NCBI GenBank assembly: GCA_025357945.1
Contig: JANYLJ010000056.1
Location: 124,646 to 188,645, forward strand
Direction: 5' to 3'
DNA from: Gemmatimonadota bacterium
Lineage (GTDB): Bacteria; Gemmatimonadota; Gemmatimonadetes; Gemmatimonadales; GWC2-71-9
DNA length: 64,000 nucleotides
The position numbers were made by a program, and so were the translations under genes. The notes under the pieces are model-generated. The model saw nothing but the letters and a program-made list of their open reading frames with translations, ran no database searches and had not been told where the DNA came from. The first letter of the stretch is position 1. Every line of letters begins with the position of its first letter. Shown here piece after piece: positions 15,596 through 25,007 of the stretch.

Positions 15596-17052
15596 GCGAC
15601 GAGCGTGGTAATGCTCTTCGCCGGCAGCGACGTGACAAAATGGGGAGCGTCGAGGGCTACATCCGGCAGCGCTCGGCCGCTCTCGAACGAGCTGGTCCGC
15701 ATGGCGGTGAGCGCGCGCACGCAGCCAATGCCGGCTCCCAGTTCGAAGCGCACCGCCTTGTCGCTATTGCTGACGTTGAGGGCGACCACGACCACCTTGG
15801 TGCCGTCGAAATAGCCGCTGACGCGGATGGCCGGATCGTTCGCGGCATCCGCCGATACCCGCACCGTGCCGGGCCGGACAAAGGCAGAGTACTGCCCCAT
15901 CACCGAAAACTGCTTGTTGCGGTAGAAGCCGGTGTACGTATCGCCGGTTGACTGGATCACGATCAACTGCGCCAGGTCCCAGGCACCGAAGAATCCCCAA
16001 ACGTAGTCCACCGCGCTCACGTTGTAGTCGCTCAGTAGCGCGTGCATGGTGGTCGCCCAGGTGAACCAGTCGGTGGTGTACCACTCCGACATCCAGAGCG
16101 GGAGGCCGTACTGCTTCGCCAAGGCCGAGAGGGCCGCCAGCGAGGCGAAGTTCGGGTTCAGCGGCGGGAACGTGGCGTCGTAGAGATGGAACGAGATCGC
16201 CGCGACGTATTGCCGGGCCGCTGGATCGGCGAGCACCACCTGTGCCCGGTTAAGCGCTTCGGTCGGGTTGACGTCGTCGGGGATCACCAGGCGGGTCGGG
16301 ATCCCCTCGGCTGCGAGGCGCGCGCCGATGATCTTGACGGCGTCGCGGATGAACGTGGCCGGCAGCGTGACGCCGCCCCCTTCGTATCCCGGCTCGTTCG
16401 CAATGGACCAGTACGGCATCGTCTGGCCGAGGTCGCGCCAGCGGCGGATCATCGCCAGTGACCACTCCACGTACTCAGCCGGATCGGTTCTACTCATCCA
16501 CGCTTCGGGGTAGATCGGTGCTCCATACCACGTGGTCACGCCGAGAGGGCGGACCGCCTGTACGAAGGCGACGTGGCCATCCAGCTGCTTCCAGGCGAAG
16601 TTGAACTTGGTCAGGTCGGTGACGTTGGGGTCGGCGTTGTCGTTGACCGGCTCGGTCCCTTGCTCGGTGGCATAACGAACCCGGGTGAGACCGATATCGG
16701 TGTAGAGTGCCTTGAGGATCAGCGCCTGCTGATCCGGCGGCACGACGACCGCACCGCGCTGCGTTGCCTGGCTGAAGGTGTTGGTGAGGTGGGGGTCGTC
16801 AAAGAGCCGCTCGCTGGTCCCGAAGCCAGCGATGGTCTGGAACTTTCGCGACACGTCCAAAGTGATCGTGGCGTCACTCGCCGGCAGCGGGGCGGTAGAT
16901 ATGCTGCAGCTTGGCGGCGGGGGCGGCGGTGGGGGCGGCGGTTGAGTGACAACCTGGGCCGCACAGGCCGAGACGCCGAGTAAGCCGCCTAGCGCCGCCA
17001 TCCGGCTCACCTGGAACCATTGCGAGTAAGATCGAATGAGTGTCACGGCCAT
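15589..17052 (-). CDS. GH30-like glycoside hydrolase lipoprotein
   Basis: Exported hydrolase of 487 residues. The lipobox GLLGVSAC puts the lipidated Cys at 30. A tract of ten prolines (38-47) links it to the catalytic domain, which starts with TITLDVSRKFQTIAGFGTSE, the opening of GH30. Likely acid/base Glu220 lies in SIANEPGYEG and nucleophile Glu323 in WMSEWYTTD. The last 90 residues form the beta-sandwich that flanks the GH30 barrel. Start at ATG 17052 has GAGGG 6-7 bases upstream. GH30 enzymes cut beta-1,6-glucans, glucuronoxylans and similar chains. In this cluster it may trim or recycle the exported glycan. Confidence 0.82.
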   Translation of the reverse strand: MAVTLIRSYSQWFQVSRMAALGGLLGVSACAAQVVTQPPPPPPPPPPSCSISTAPLPASDATITLDVSRKFQTIAGFGTSERLFDDPHLTNTFSQATQRGAVVVPPDQQALILKALYTDIGLTRVRYATEQGTEPVNDNADPNVTDLTKFNFAWKQLDGHVAFVQAVRPLGVTTWYGAPIYPEAWMSRTDPAEYVEWSLAMIRRWRDLGQTMPYWSIANEPGYEGGGVTLPATFIRDAVKIIGARLAAEGIPTRLVIPDDVNPTEALNRAQVVLADPAARQYVAAISFHLYDATFPPLNPNFASLAALSALAKQYGLPLWMSEWYTTDWFTWATTMHALLSDYNVSAVDYVWGFFGAWDLAQLIVIQSTGDTYTGFYRNKQFSVMGQYSAFVRPGTVRVSADAANDPAIRVSGYFDGTKVVVVALNVSNSDKAVRFELGAGIGCVRALTAMRTSSFESGRALPDVALDAPHFVTSLPAKSITTLVAQ

Positions 17053-17141
17053 TTCGTTGCCCTCAGGTCGAGTCCGAGCCAGAAAGCACGTCTCCGCAGG
17101 TAAGACGTCCGACGCTTGCGCGTGCACACTCGAAGCCCCAG

Positions 17142-17990
17142 TCACGCTAATCGGAGTGGAGCGGCGCTCTGCATCTCCAATCCGTCATTTGCCGCATACG
17201 AAGGATGGTCAAGCAGGTGCGCGAGATACATCATTTCGCACCAGAGGTCATTCGACAACGGCCAGGGCATGAAATGGCGCAGGCCGTAAATCGGAGACAC
17301 CTTGCAAGCGGAATGTTGGGCATTAAAGTCCGAAATCGCGAGACGCTCGCCGTTACAGTCGCTAAACGTACCCCCCATGATGTCGTCCATGTAGCAGTGA
17401 ATTCGCGGGAGCAGCATGGCAGGCGGCGCCGCGAACAGTTGGAACGCATCCATGGTGGATGAGTAGTAGTCTAGGTCAAAGGAGGCGAAGCCTATCGGGT
17501 CTACGGGTCTTTCCAGGAAGGCCGGAAGGGTCTCGGCGACCGGACCGAGAACGAGGGTAGCCCTTCGCAGTACAGACCGCAGTCGCGCCTCGTCCATCAG
17601 GTAGGTCGCCGCGGAGTACAGGTGTGGCAGGTCACGCACGTCCTGGGGTTTCGGGAGTCCGCGGCCAGTGTCGAAGCCGTATACGTGTACCGCGATCCCG
17701 AACGCACGCTCAACCTTCTCGGCAATCTGCTCCAGCGCGACGAGTCCTCGACCGCCCGCGACGCCGAACTCTATGGCGGTGACCCCGCCGCAGCCGAGAC
17801 GTCGGGCGAGTGCGGCCGCTTGAAGCACGCCCCAAGTGTATGCGGGTCGGATCTCGGCCGCTCCGCCTTCGGCGACGATTTTCCAACAAAGGTTGTTGAG
17901 CCACTGATAGCTGTAAGGCTCGACAGCGCGGCGATCGCGTAGGAGCGCGGCGACGGTGTTGCGTACCTTCCGCCTGACATATGGCAGCAC
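17142..17990 (-). CDS. Class I SAM-dependent methyltransferase (TylF/macrocin O-methyltransferase-like)
   Basis: Predicted O-methyltransferase of about 282 residues. Motif I is AIEFGVAGGRGLVALEQIAE, followed by VHVYGFDTGRGLPKP, as in TylF-type enzymes. FASFDLDYYSSTMDAF carries the acidic residues that bind metal in this family, and YMDDIMGG follows. The open frame continues 300 bases upstream, but the extension has no protein character. I chose GTG at 17990, preceded by AGAGG at 6 bases, which gives a usual family length. It is upstream of the GH30 gene in the same direction (89-base gap). A sugar hydroxyl is the probable acceptor. Confidence 0.78.
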   Translation of the reverse strand: MLPYVRRKVRNTVAALLRDRRAVEPYSYQWLNNLCWKIVAEGGAAEIRPAYTWGVLQAAALARRLGCGGVTAIEFGVAGGRGLVALEQIAEKVERAFGIAVHVYGFDTGRGLPKPQDVRDLPHLYSAATYLMDEARLRSVLRRATLVLGPVAETLPAFLERPVDPIGFASFDLDYYSSTMDAFQLFAAPPAMLLPRIHCYMDDIMGGTFSDCNGERLAISDFNAQHSACKVSPIYGLRHFMPWPLSNDLWCEMMYLAHLLDHPSYAANDGLEMQSAAPLRLA

Positions 17991-18265
17991 GAGGGACCTC
18001 TGGCAATTTGAGCTCGATTCAGCCGCCCAGTCGACAATTCGTCCGTGGTCAAGTATACCCCCAGCGCCGTGCCGTGATCCAGTTCGTTCGTGTACCGCGG
18101 CCACCGCACACACGTTGAGGAGCAACGACCTGGTCGGATCGGCGATAGCAGCGTTCAACACCTCCCATATCTGCACCCTCACCGACCTCCGCTCGGGCGG
18201 GCGATTGTCGTTGCACTCGAAGCATCGCATAACACTGATCGTCACATCACGCGGATGTCCGACAC

Positions 18266-20008
18266 ATGGTAGCTTACACCAGCGAGACAATACTGCTGGA
18301 CCGAGCGCCGCTTTTACTGGCGCCTCACGTCGGGGAGGGGAGGGATTGTCTGCGGTTCGCCTTGCTCTTCAATGGAAGATCGCTACAGCATTGGCACCTG
18401 CGCTGCCTCGAGTACGTGGAGCGCGGTGCCACGCTCGCCTGCGTCATCATCGCGGCGAACGAGCGAAGTTCTGAGCGATCATCTACCGCGTCGATGCTGA
18501 TGCGCCGTTACGCCAGGTCCGTCAAGCGCAAAGACATGGCGAACGTCACCCGCCGTTTCGAACATCTGCGAACCTTCGGTGCAGAGGATCCAGGCGACAT
18601 TGATCGCACGGTGGTCGACTTCACGCTGAAACTCGGTCACGGGCCGACACCCGCCTGGGCCGTACGGGCATCGCGCCATGGCGTTTGGTTCTTTGAACAC
18701 GAGACCAATGAAGACTTGCTGCCGTTCCTTCGAGAGTTCTACTTCTCGGAGAGCGTCACGACCACCACCTTGCTCGCGGCTCGTGAACTGGACGGTGAAT
18801 TCGCAGTGCTGGAGGAGGGCTGGTTCCGAACCGAAAAGCGCTCCTACATCGAGCATCGCGACCGGATCCTCGCAGGCATTTCGGAGTGGCCTGCACGAGC
18901 CTGTCGCCGGCTCGCGCAGACCGGTGCCGATCGCGGCATACGTATGATCCGCTCGGCGCCGTCCGACATTACTCCCCCGCGGCACCTGCACTTCTCCGGG
19001 TTGATCGCCCGGATTGCACGCCAGCGCCTCAGCTTCGCCTGGGCGCGACTCTTCCGGCACCTGCAGTGGAATATCGGCATCCTCCGCGTCCCGGTCGAAT
19101 CGCTTCTCCGCTCTGGCGGATATCACGACGGTGATATCGAGTGGTTTCCCCTCGGTGATCGACACGGATTCCTCGCCGATCCCTTCGGAGTCATTCGTGA
19201 TGGGACCCTGCACATACTCTGCGAGCATTTCAGCTACCACTCGGGCAAAGGCACCATCTGCTCACTGATCCACACCGATCAGGGGTTCACCAGGAATCCG
19301 GAACCGGTGATGGAACACGCGGTTCACCTGTCTTATCCGTTCATGGTCGAGGACCATGGCGACATCTACTGCATACCGGAAAGTTCCAACGCCGACGAGG
19401 TGGCCCTATTCCGGGCCGACGAGTTCCCCGGCAGCTGGTCGAAAGTCTGCGTGCTCGTCGAACATGTTGCCGGAGTCGACCCGACCGTATTCCATCACGA
19501 GGGGCGGTGGTGGCTGATGTGCACCCAGAAGGGACGGGAAGTGGAAACCGCGCTGTGGATCTGGCATGCGCCCGCCCTCGCGGGTCCGTGGACGGCACAC
19601 ACTCGAAACCCGGTCAAGACCGACGTTCGCAGCGCCCGCCCCGGTGGCATGCCGTTCGTGCGGGAAGGCGTCCTGTTCCGGCCGGCGCAGGACTGTTCGC
19701 GGGCGTACGGGTGGCGAATCGTCGTCCAGAAAGTGACCGCGCTTACGCCATCGGAGTTCGTTGAGGAGCCTGTCGCGGTTGTCGAAGCTTCGCCCCACAG
19801 CAGGTTTCCGCTCGGGCGACACACGCTCACGCCGGTGGGAGATGTTGTTCTGGTCGACGGACATCGCGCGATCTTTGTGTGGCGCTCCTTCTTGTCGTTG
19901 ATGAGAATGTCCGCGGCGGACCTCTGGGGAAGGATTCGGCGCGGCCGTCAACCTGCCGGAGAAACGCCGCGGAATCCTGCCACTGTTGACGGTAGAAGCG
20001 GCGGCTAG
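18266..20008 (+). CDS. Formyltransferase-like domain fused to GIPC-transferase-like beta-propeller
   Basis: Protein of 580 residues with two parts. Residues 18-230 resemble bacterial methionyl-tRNA-formyltransferase-like sugar enzymes (LRFALLFNGRSLQHWHLRCL; VDFTLKLGHG; ASRHGVWFFEH). Residues about 285-560 form a five-bladed propeller like that of glucosamine inositolphosphorylceramide transferase 1 N-terminal domain (GFLADPFGVIRDGTLHILCE; SYPFMVEDHGDIYCIPES; GVDPTVFHHEGRWWLMCTQ). The usual N-x-H-x-S-formyl motif is not evident, so formyl transfer is uncertain. ATG 18266 follows a 275-base gap. The 3' end overlaps the GNAT gene by 4 bases. It is probably a sugar-modifying enzyme of unknown reaction. 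Confidence 0.72.
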   Translation: MVAYTSETILLDRAPLLLAPHVGEGRDCLRFALLFNGRSLQHWHLRCLEYVERGATLACVIIAANERSSERSSTASMLMRRYARSVKRKDMANVTRRFEHLRTFGAEDPGDIDRTVVDFTLKLGHGPTPAWAVRASRHGVWFFEHETNEDLLPFLREFYFSESVTTTTLLAARELDGEFAVLEEGWFRTEKRSYIEHRDRILAGISEWPARACRRLAQTGADRGIRMIRSAPSDITPPRHLHFSGLIARIARQRLSFAWARLFRHLQWNIGILRVPVESLLRSGGYHDGDIEWFPLGDRHGFLADPFGVIRDGTLHILCEHFSYHSGKGTICSLIHTDQGFTRNPEPVMEHAVHLSYPFMVEDHGDIYCIPESSNADEVALFRADEFPGSWSKVCVLVEHVAGVDPTVFHHEGRWWLMCTQKGREVETALWIWHAPALAGPWTAHTRNPVKTDVRSARPGGMPFVREGVLFRPAQDCSRAYGWRIVVQKVTALTPSEFVEEPVAVVEASPHSRFPLGRHTLTPVGDVVLVDGHRAIFVWRSFLSLMRMSAADLWGRIRRGRQPAGETPRNPATVDGRSGG

Positions 20009-20979
20009 AAATTGTCCAGGTCGCCGAATGTGAACCGGAGCTTTTCGGGCGGGATCTGCGAACGCAGGTTCTGGTAGACTACAGTCAGACACGGCAATGC
20101 TCGGTATCGATTGCCGAAATAGCTCGTGAAGCGAGTCTCCGTTGACGACTGGAAAACGATCTGCTGGATGCCGAGCCGAACGGCGAAGCGCTCGAGCATC
20201 CAGATGGTCTTGTCCATGTCATCCTGCGCCGACGCCTCCAGGTCACCAATGAGAAGGCCGCGCCGAACCTTCAGCCACACCCGACCGCCGTCCGTCGCAA
20301 GAACGCGGCTACCCGCAAATGACTTGTAGGCGTGAAACTCGGCGCGGCGCGACGTCGCCGCAAAGCCTTCCGATAGGAGCGAGTTGTCGAAGACCGTGTT
20401 GGCAGGCACGTGCGCGTTCATGGCTCGTTCGAGTTGACGCTGGTAGAGTCGGTCCACAGGCCCACCAACACGACGGGCGAATCGTTCCACCCACAATGTG
20501 CGGATCGCGTGACGATATTCGACGAGGTCGTCAAGATGGATGTAACCGAGGCTCCGAATGAAGCCAGGGTAGGAATCGCCAGCAGGGTGCGGGAACGCGA
20601 AAAGGAACGAAACGCCGGCGGAATCGCATAGTTCCCGGGCCATACCCGCCAACTGTGAAAACAATCCCCGGCGGCGGTGGGCATGATGCGTCGCAGCGTC
20701 GACGGCCTGCGCGGCGATTTCCGTACGGGTTCCCCAGCGGATGGGCCACGGTAACATCCCGAACGACGCAACGGCCTCACCCGAATCTGTGAACGCGACA
20801 CAGGAGAATCCCTCGATCCCGTCGAACGTGCATCCGTATTTACCGCGCAACCAGTCAAGCGTAAAATCGCTCCGGCGAAAGGCTTTCCGGAAGAATGGAA
20901 CCAACGGTTCCATCTCGGCCGGGCCGACGCGAACAAGCCGATAGCGAGTCCCGTGCACCACGAGTTGCCTTTCCGACAT
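20005..20979 (-). CDS. GNAT-family N-acyltransferase
   Basis: Acyl-CoA-dependent acyltransferase of 324 residues. The coenzyme A-binding region reads AAQAVDAATHHAHRRRGLFS (motif A, RRRGLF), followed by GVSFLFAFPHPAGDSYPGFI and LGYIHLDD, which is the beta-alpha-beta core of GNAT enzymes. A second, less conserved domain (about 190-324) may be a degenerate GNAT repeat. These proteins acylate amino sugars in polysaccharide loci. It is convergent with the preceding gene and divergent from the GT2 gene at 21196, with a 216-base gap that should carry both promoters. The acceptor is unknown. Confidence 0.82.
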   Translation of the reverse strand: MSERQLVVHGTRYRLVRVGPAEMEPLVPFFRKAFRRSDFTLDWLRGKYGCTFDGIEGFSCVAFTDSGEAVASFGMLPWPIRWGTRTEIAAQAVDAATHHAHRRRGLFSQLAGMARELCDSAGVSFLFAFPHPAGDSYPGFIRSLGYIHLDDLVEYRHAIRTLWVERFARRVGGPVDRLYQRQLERAMNAHVPANTVFDNSLLSEGFAATSRRAEFHAYKSFAGSRVLATDGGRVWLKVRRGLLIGDLEASAQDDMDKTIWMLERFAVRLGIQQIVFQSSTETRFTSYFGNRYRALPCLTVVYQNLRSQIPPEKLRFTFGDLDNF

Positions 20980-21195
20980 CCATCGACCCTTTCGCTAGCG
21001 CCGCACCCGGTCGGGAATCCGCCGAGCTGTTGCGACATCACCGCCGAACAATACGACCGACATGTACCTGGTGCCACAAAATATCGCTCCATGGCGACCA
21101 CACAATGCAAGGTGCGGTGAAGACCCCGCGCAATGGCGACGGGCTTGGTGCAGTGATAGTTTGAGCCACCGCCCAAGAGGACTACCGCACTGGCC

Positions 21196-22224
21196 TTGCC
21201 CTCAGCTCCGCCGCGCGTCACCATCGTGGTCCCAGTCTATAACGGGGCACCATTCCTGCGTGAATGCCTGGATTCAATCCTGGCACAGACATGGCCGCAC
21301 TGCGAAATCCTGCTCATGGACGACGCATCGACAGACGCGACCCCGGAAATTGCACGCGCCTTCGGCGACGCCATCACGTACTACCGGCAGTCGGCAAACC
21401 GCGGGCAATTCCGAAACGTGGAAGACGGCATTGCGCGTGCAACGGGCCAGTACATCGCCGTCTATCACGCCGACGACATTTATGATCCTGACATTGTCGC
21501 TTCGGAGGTGGAATTTCTCGAGACGAATCCCGATGTCGGGCTGGTGTTCTCCCTCATCCGACTGATCGACGGTGTCGGCCGCGAGTACGGACGCCTTGAC
21601 CTGCCACGCTCGCTCCGGAGCCGGGGAAGCCTGGGCTACGCCGACGTGCTCAATGGCGTTCTGACGTACAAGAACGTATTCCTGCCTACGCCCGGTGCCA
21701 TGGCCCGCGCCGACTTGTACGCCAAGGTGGGCGGGTTCCGCACGGAATTTGGCAGTGCCGCGGATCTCGACATGTGGCTGCGATGCGCCCGCCTCGGGCG
21801 AATCGGTCTGGTGGAACAGCACCTGCTCCGCTACCGGCATACTGCCGGCAGTGTCGCGCAATCATACCAAATAGCCCGAACCGAGCCGGAGAACTTCTTC
21901 GCGGTAGTGGAACGTGAGATCGCTGAATACGGAGGAGAAATGGTCACACCCGCCGCGCGGCGCGCCTTCAAGGCCCACCGTGCGGTAGACGGCCTCCGTA
22001 TTTGTGTCAACCACTACATCAGGGGAGACGTGACGGCCGCACGGATCACCTGGCGAGGTGTGCCGGTGCATGGCTTGCTGGCGAGTGGAAAGATCCGGCG
22101 CCCAAGGCATCTCCTCCTCTGGTCAGCGCTTGGGGTACTCTGCAGGCTTCCTCATATTCCGCGAATCGGATCGGCACTTCACTGGCGCTATTACCGTCGA
22201 CTGCCATGGTGGGAACGCAAGTGA
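21196..22224 (+). CDS. Family 2 glycosyltransferase
   Basis: Inverting GT-A transferase of 342 residues. The nucleotide-binding start is VTIVVPVYNGAPFLRECLDS and is followed by LLMDDASTDATPEIA. The DxD-type metal site is VYHADDIYDPDIV, and the acceptor region includes GAADLDMWLR-type sequence (FGSAADLDMWLRCARLG). No membrane segment. A TTG at 21196 is the only suitable start in frame; AAGAGG lies about 17 bases upstream, too far for an ideal site, so the start is uncertain. The stop overlaps a GTG but the flippase is in another frame. Sugar and acceptor are unknown. Confidence 0.88.
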   Translation: MPSAPPRVTIVVPVYNGAPFLRECLDSILAQTWPHCEILLMDDASTDATPEIARAFGDAITYYRQSANRGQFRNVEDGIARATGQYIAVYHADDIYDPDIVASEVEFLETNPDVGLVFSLIRLIDGVGREYGRLDLPRSLRSRGSLGYADVLNGVLTYKNVFLPTPGAMARADLYAKVGGFRTEFGSAADLDMWLRCARLGRIGLVEQHLLRYRHTAGSVAQSYQIARTEPENFFAVVEREIAEYGGEMVTPAARRAFKAHRAVDGLRICVNHYIRGDVTAARITWRGVPVHGLLASGKIRRPRHLLLWSALGVLCRLPHIPRIGSALHWRYYRRLPWWERK

Positions 22225-22258
22225 AGCGATCGCTGGCCCCGAACCACGGCACCGTGAA

Positions 22259-23755
22259 GTGATCCGCGCCCTTGTGACGATTGGCGCACTGCAGTTTCTC
22301 TCGATGCTGTTGCTGCTGATCCGTACCAAGATCCTGGCCGTGATGCTCGGGCCAGAAGCCGTCGGGACCATCGCGGTGATCGACAAGCTTGTCGCGGTAA
22401 TCGTACAGACGCTTTCACTTTCGCTGCCGTTCGCCGCGCTGCGGTTCCTCCCGGCCGCCCTAAGGGAGTCGCCGCAAGCCATGGACGCCCTCTATCGTCG
22501 CATGCGGAACGTCCTGATTGGGACGATCGTGTCGGCCACACTGGTCTGCGTTGCCATTTCGGTCGTCGCGCCATCGATCTGGGGTCGTGAGCTCGCCGCA
22601 CACCAGCGAATACTGCTGCTCGCGTTCGCTGGCATGCCGGTCATCGCCATGGTCCCGTTCTTGACCAACGCATACGCCGGCAACATGGAACACTGGCGGG
22701 CGATGCGATTCGCCATCGCGAATGCGAGCGGACTCGTGGTGGCGGCGGCCGCGGCTGGGATCGGACTCGGTCTCGCCGGATTCTACGGTGTTTATGCGGC
22801 GGTCGGCGGCGTGCTCGTCGTGGTGGCGGCACGTACGCTGGTGCGGATACGCCACGCCGCCCGGACCGCGATTCCCCTGAAACAGGCATTTCAGCTCCCG
22901 CGCGCGGTGTGGAGGTTCGCAGCCGCGCTGGTGACGCTCACCTTCGCGTCGCCGTACGCTGCCCTGTTCGTCCAGTACACGGCGCTCAGGTTGTACGGCG
23001 CCGTCGGATCGGGGATCTTACAGTCGGCGATCGGGATTTCGATGTCGATCCGCGCCCTGCTTGGTGCCGCCCATGCCGTGTTCCTGACACCGCATGTCAA
23101 TCGGGAGGACGACGCGTCGGCGCGGATGGCGTGGACAAACGAGTTTCAGCGTGCAACCGTGTTGCTATTCATCATTGTGCTCCCGCCGCTACTGGTGTTT
23201 CCTGATGTCGCCCTGCGCGTGATGTACTCCGGCAAGTTCGTGGGTGCATCGGCGTTTGTCGCACTGTTCATCGCGGCCGAGGTGCTTACCTTGCTGTCGG
23301 GAACGTATCAATCGCTCATCGTCGCCGATGACCGCATGCTCTTCCACGTGATCCAGAACCTTGCGGCCCAGGCGCTGCTGGTCGGCGTCGCAGCGCTCGC
23401 GATGCCGCGCCTGGGACTGGCAGGCGCCGGATTGGCGGCGCTCGTAGCACCGCTCTTCCTGGGCGGATCCACACTGTTGTTTCTCCGACGTCGATACGAC
23501 ACCCATGTCTCACGTGAGGCCGGGCTGATGGCGCTGGTCACCGCGGGAATCCTGGTCGTCGGCGGCAGCATTGGGAGCCGTTATCCCGGCTTGTCGCCCG
23601 GATTGCTGGTGGCGAAGGCCGCGGCATGCGCGCTCATCTGGGTCGTGACGTACACCATCATGCCGGCGCAGGACCGCTCGCGCCTTCGCCACGGGGTCGT
23701 ACACCTCTCGCACGACGTCGTGGCGCGCTTGGCGCGCACAAAAGGCGCCGCCTGA
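22259..23755 (+). CDS. Wzx-type polysaccharide flippase
   Basis: Polytopic membrane protein of about 498 residues with 12-14 hydrophobic segments, starting with LVTIGALQFLSMLLLLIRTK. It resembles polysaccharide transporters of the MATE-like (MOP) superfamily: LAVMLGPEAVGTIAVIDKLV in the first helical pair, FLTNAYAGNMEHWRAM in the middle and VADDRMLFHVIQNLAAQALL near the C-terminus. It would flip lipid-linked oligosaccharides to the periplasm. No ATG exists near the start. GTG at 22259 fits the first membrane segment best, but GTG 22274 is possible. It follows the GT2 gene at 35 bases and is probably co-transcribed. Confidence 0.83.
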   Translation: MIRALVTIGALQFLSMLLLLIRTKILAVMLGPEAVGTIAVIDKLVAVIVQTLSLSLPFAALRFLPAALRESPQAMDALYRRMRNVLIGTIVSATLVCVAISVVAPSIWGRELAAHQRILLLAFAGMPVIAMVPFLTNAYAGNMEHWRAMRFAIANASGLVVAAAAAGIGLGLAGFYGVYAAVGGVLVVVAARTLVRIRHAARTAIPLKQAFQLPRAVWRFAAALVTLTFASPYAALFVQYTALRLYGAVGSGILQSAIGISMSIRALLGAAHAVFLTPHVNREDDASARMAWTNEFQRATVLLFIIVLPPLLVFPDVALRVMYSGKFVGASAFVALFIAAEVLTLLSGTYQSLIVADDRMLFHVIQNLAAQALLVGVAALAMPRLGLAGAGLAALVAPLFLGGSTLLFLRRRYDTHVSREAGLMALVTAGILVVGGSIGSRYPGLSPGLLVAKAAACALIWVVTYTIMPAQDRSRLRHGVVHLSHDVVARLARTKGAA

Positions 23756-23879
23756 TGCGTGGCCACGGAATCCTTCGCGTTGCTCGCACTTCTCCGAGCC
23801 CGATGCTGCCGCTGCTGGGGCTCTGGACCGAACGCCTAGTCCGATCCATCTCGACCACCAGATCCGTCAAGATCGCAAC

Positions 23880-25007
23880 GTGACAGACAATTTCCAGACC
23901 GGCGCCGGTGTTTCGTTGTTTATCGAGCCACCATCGCATCACTTCCTCGGCGACGGCCTGTTCGAAACAAATGCCGCACCCTTCGGCGGCGATCAGCTGA
24001 TGGCCCCCTATACCCACTTGCGAGCGGTACTCAACGCGCGTGGCGTTGCGGTCCATACGGCGGACGCGCTGCCTCCCGAGCGAGAGGGCGGCCAGAAGAT
24101 CTACGTGTCGATCGGAAACGATTCGCGATATGAGTCGCTGACCAAGCGGCCAGACGTCACGCTGAGCGCCGTCTTCACTATGGAATGCCCAGCTTTTGAT
24201 CCGGGGTTCTATCGCAGGCTCGCGCGGATGAGTCGATGTTTCCGGCGAACCTATTCGTGGAGTGACGCGGAGTCGCTCGAGCCATATGTTGGTGAACGCC
24301 TCAAGCTTGAGCGGTTCTTCTGGCCGCAATCGTTCGACCGGGTGCACGAAAGCCTCTGGACGCGCACCGATCGCCGCCTGCTCGCCATCATGAACGGGAA
24401 CAAGCTGCCGGCGTTCAACCTGGCGACGCTGCATATCGAACGACTGCGGGCGATCGAATACTTCAACCGCACCGGCGAGATCGACCTCTACGGTCGGGAG
24501 TGGGACCAGCCGCCGTACCGGGTGGGCGGACGACAGATCCCGTACACGGTCCGGCGGATTGAGCGCCAGGCGCGCGCGCTCTGGCAACGGGTCCACCCGG
24601 ATCCGCTGCTTGCCGCGGCCCGTAAGGCGTGGCGGGGGCCCGCCGTGTCGAAGTCGCAGACGATGAGCGGCTACCGGTTCGCCATTTGCTTCGAAAACAT
24701 GGCCCTCAAAGGCTGGATCACGGAGAAACTCTTCGACTGTCTGTTTGTGGGTACCGTGCCGATCTACCTAGGTGCTCCGGAGATCCAGGAATATGTCTGG
24801 CCGGAGTGTTATGTCGATATGCGGAAGTTTGGCAGCTTTCATGAACTGCGCGAGTACATCGTGGCCATGCCGGACAACGAGTGGAACGCCTACCGTGACG
24901 CAGCCCGTGATTACCTCGCGTCCGCGGACTTCCGGCGGTTCCGCAAGGAAGCCTTCGCTGACATTTTCCTGAAGATCATCGACGAAGACGCAGGCAGGAC
25001 ATCGTAG
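23880..25007 (+). CDS. Family 10 (alpha-1,3/4-fucosyltransferase-like) glycosyltransferase
   Basis: Protein of 375 residues. The C-terminal donor-binding motif YRFAICFENMALKGWITEKL followed by FDCLFVGTVPIYLGAPEIQE is the signature of GT10, which uses GDP-fucose. It includes the conserved FExN, TEK and YxG elements. The N-terminal half is variable, as usual for acceptor domains (VFTMECPAFDPGFYRR; YSWSDAE). GTG at 23880 is the start. The stop overlaps the mtnA GTG (TAGTG). No GDP-fucose synthesis genes are visible in the window, so the donor must come from elsewhere or differ. Confidence 0.87.
   Translation: MTDNFQTGAGVSLFIEPPSHHFLGDGLFETNAAPFGGDQLMAPYTHLRAVLNARGVAVHTADALPPEREGGQKIYVSIGNDSRYESLTKRPDVTLSAVFTMECPAFDPGFYRRLARMSRCFRRTYSWSDAESLEPYVGERLKLERFFWPQSFDRVHESLWTRTDRRLLAIMNGNKLPAFNLATLHIERLRAIEYFNRTGEIDLYGREWDQPPYRVGGRQIPYTVRRIERQARALWQRVHPDPLLAAARKAWRGPAVSKSQTMSGYRFAICFENMALKGWITEKLFDCLFVGTVPIYLGAPEIQEYVWPECYVDMRKFGSFHELREYIVAMPDNEWNAYRDAARDYLASADFRRFRKEAFADIFLKIIDEDAGRTS

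Noticed and set aside
17991-18290. N-terminal extension of the methyltransferase to an ATG at 18290
   Set aside because: The extra 100 residues have no protein-like composition and would overlap the divergent gene start. The GTG at 17990 has a ribosome site and gives usual family length.
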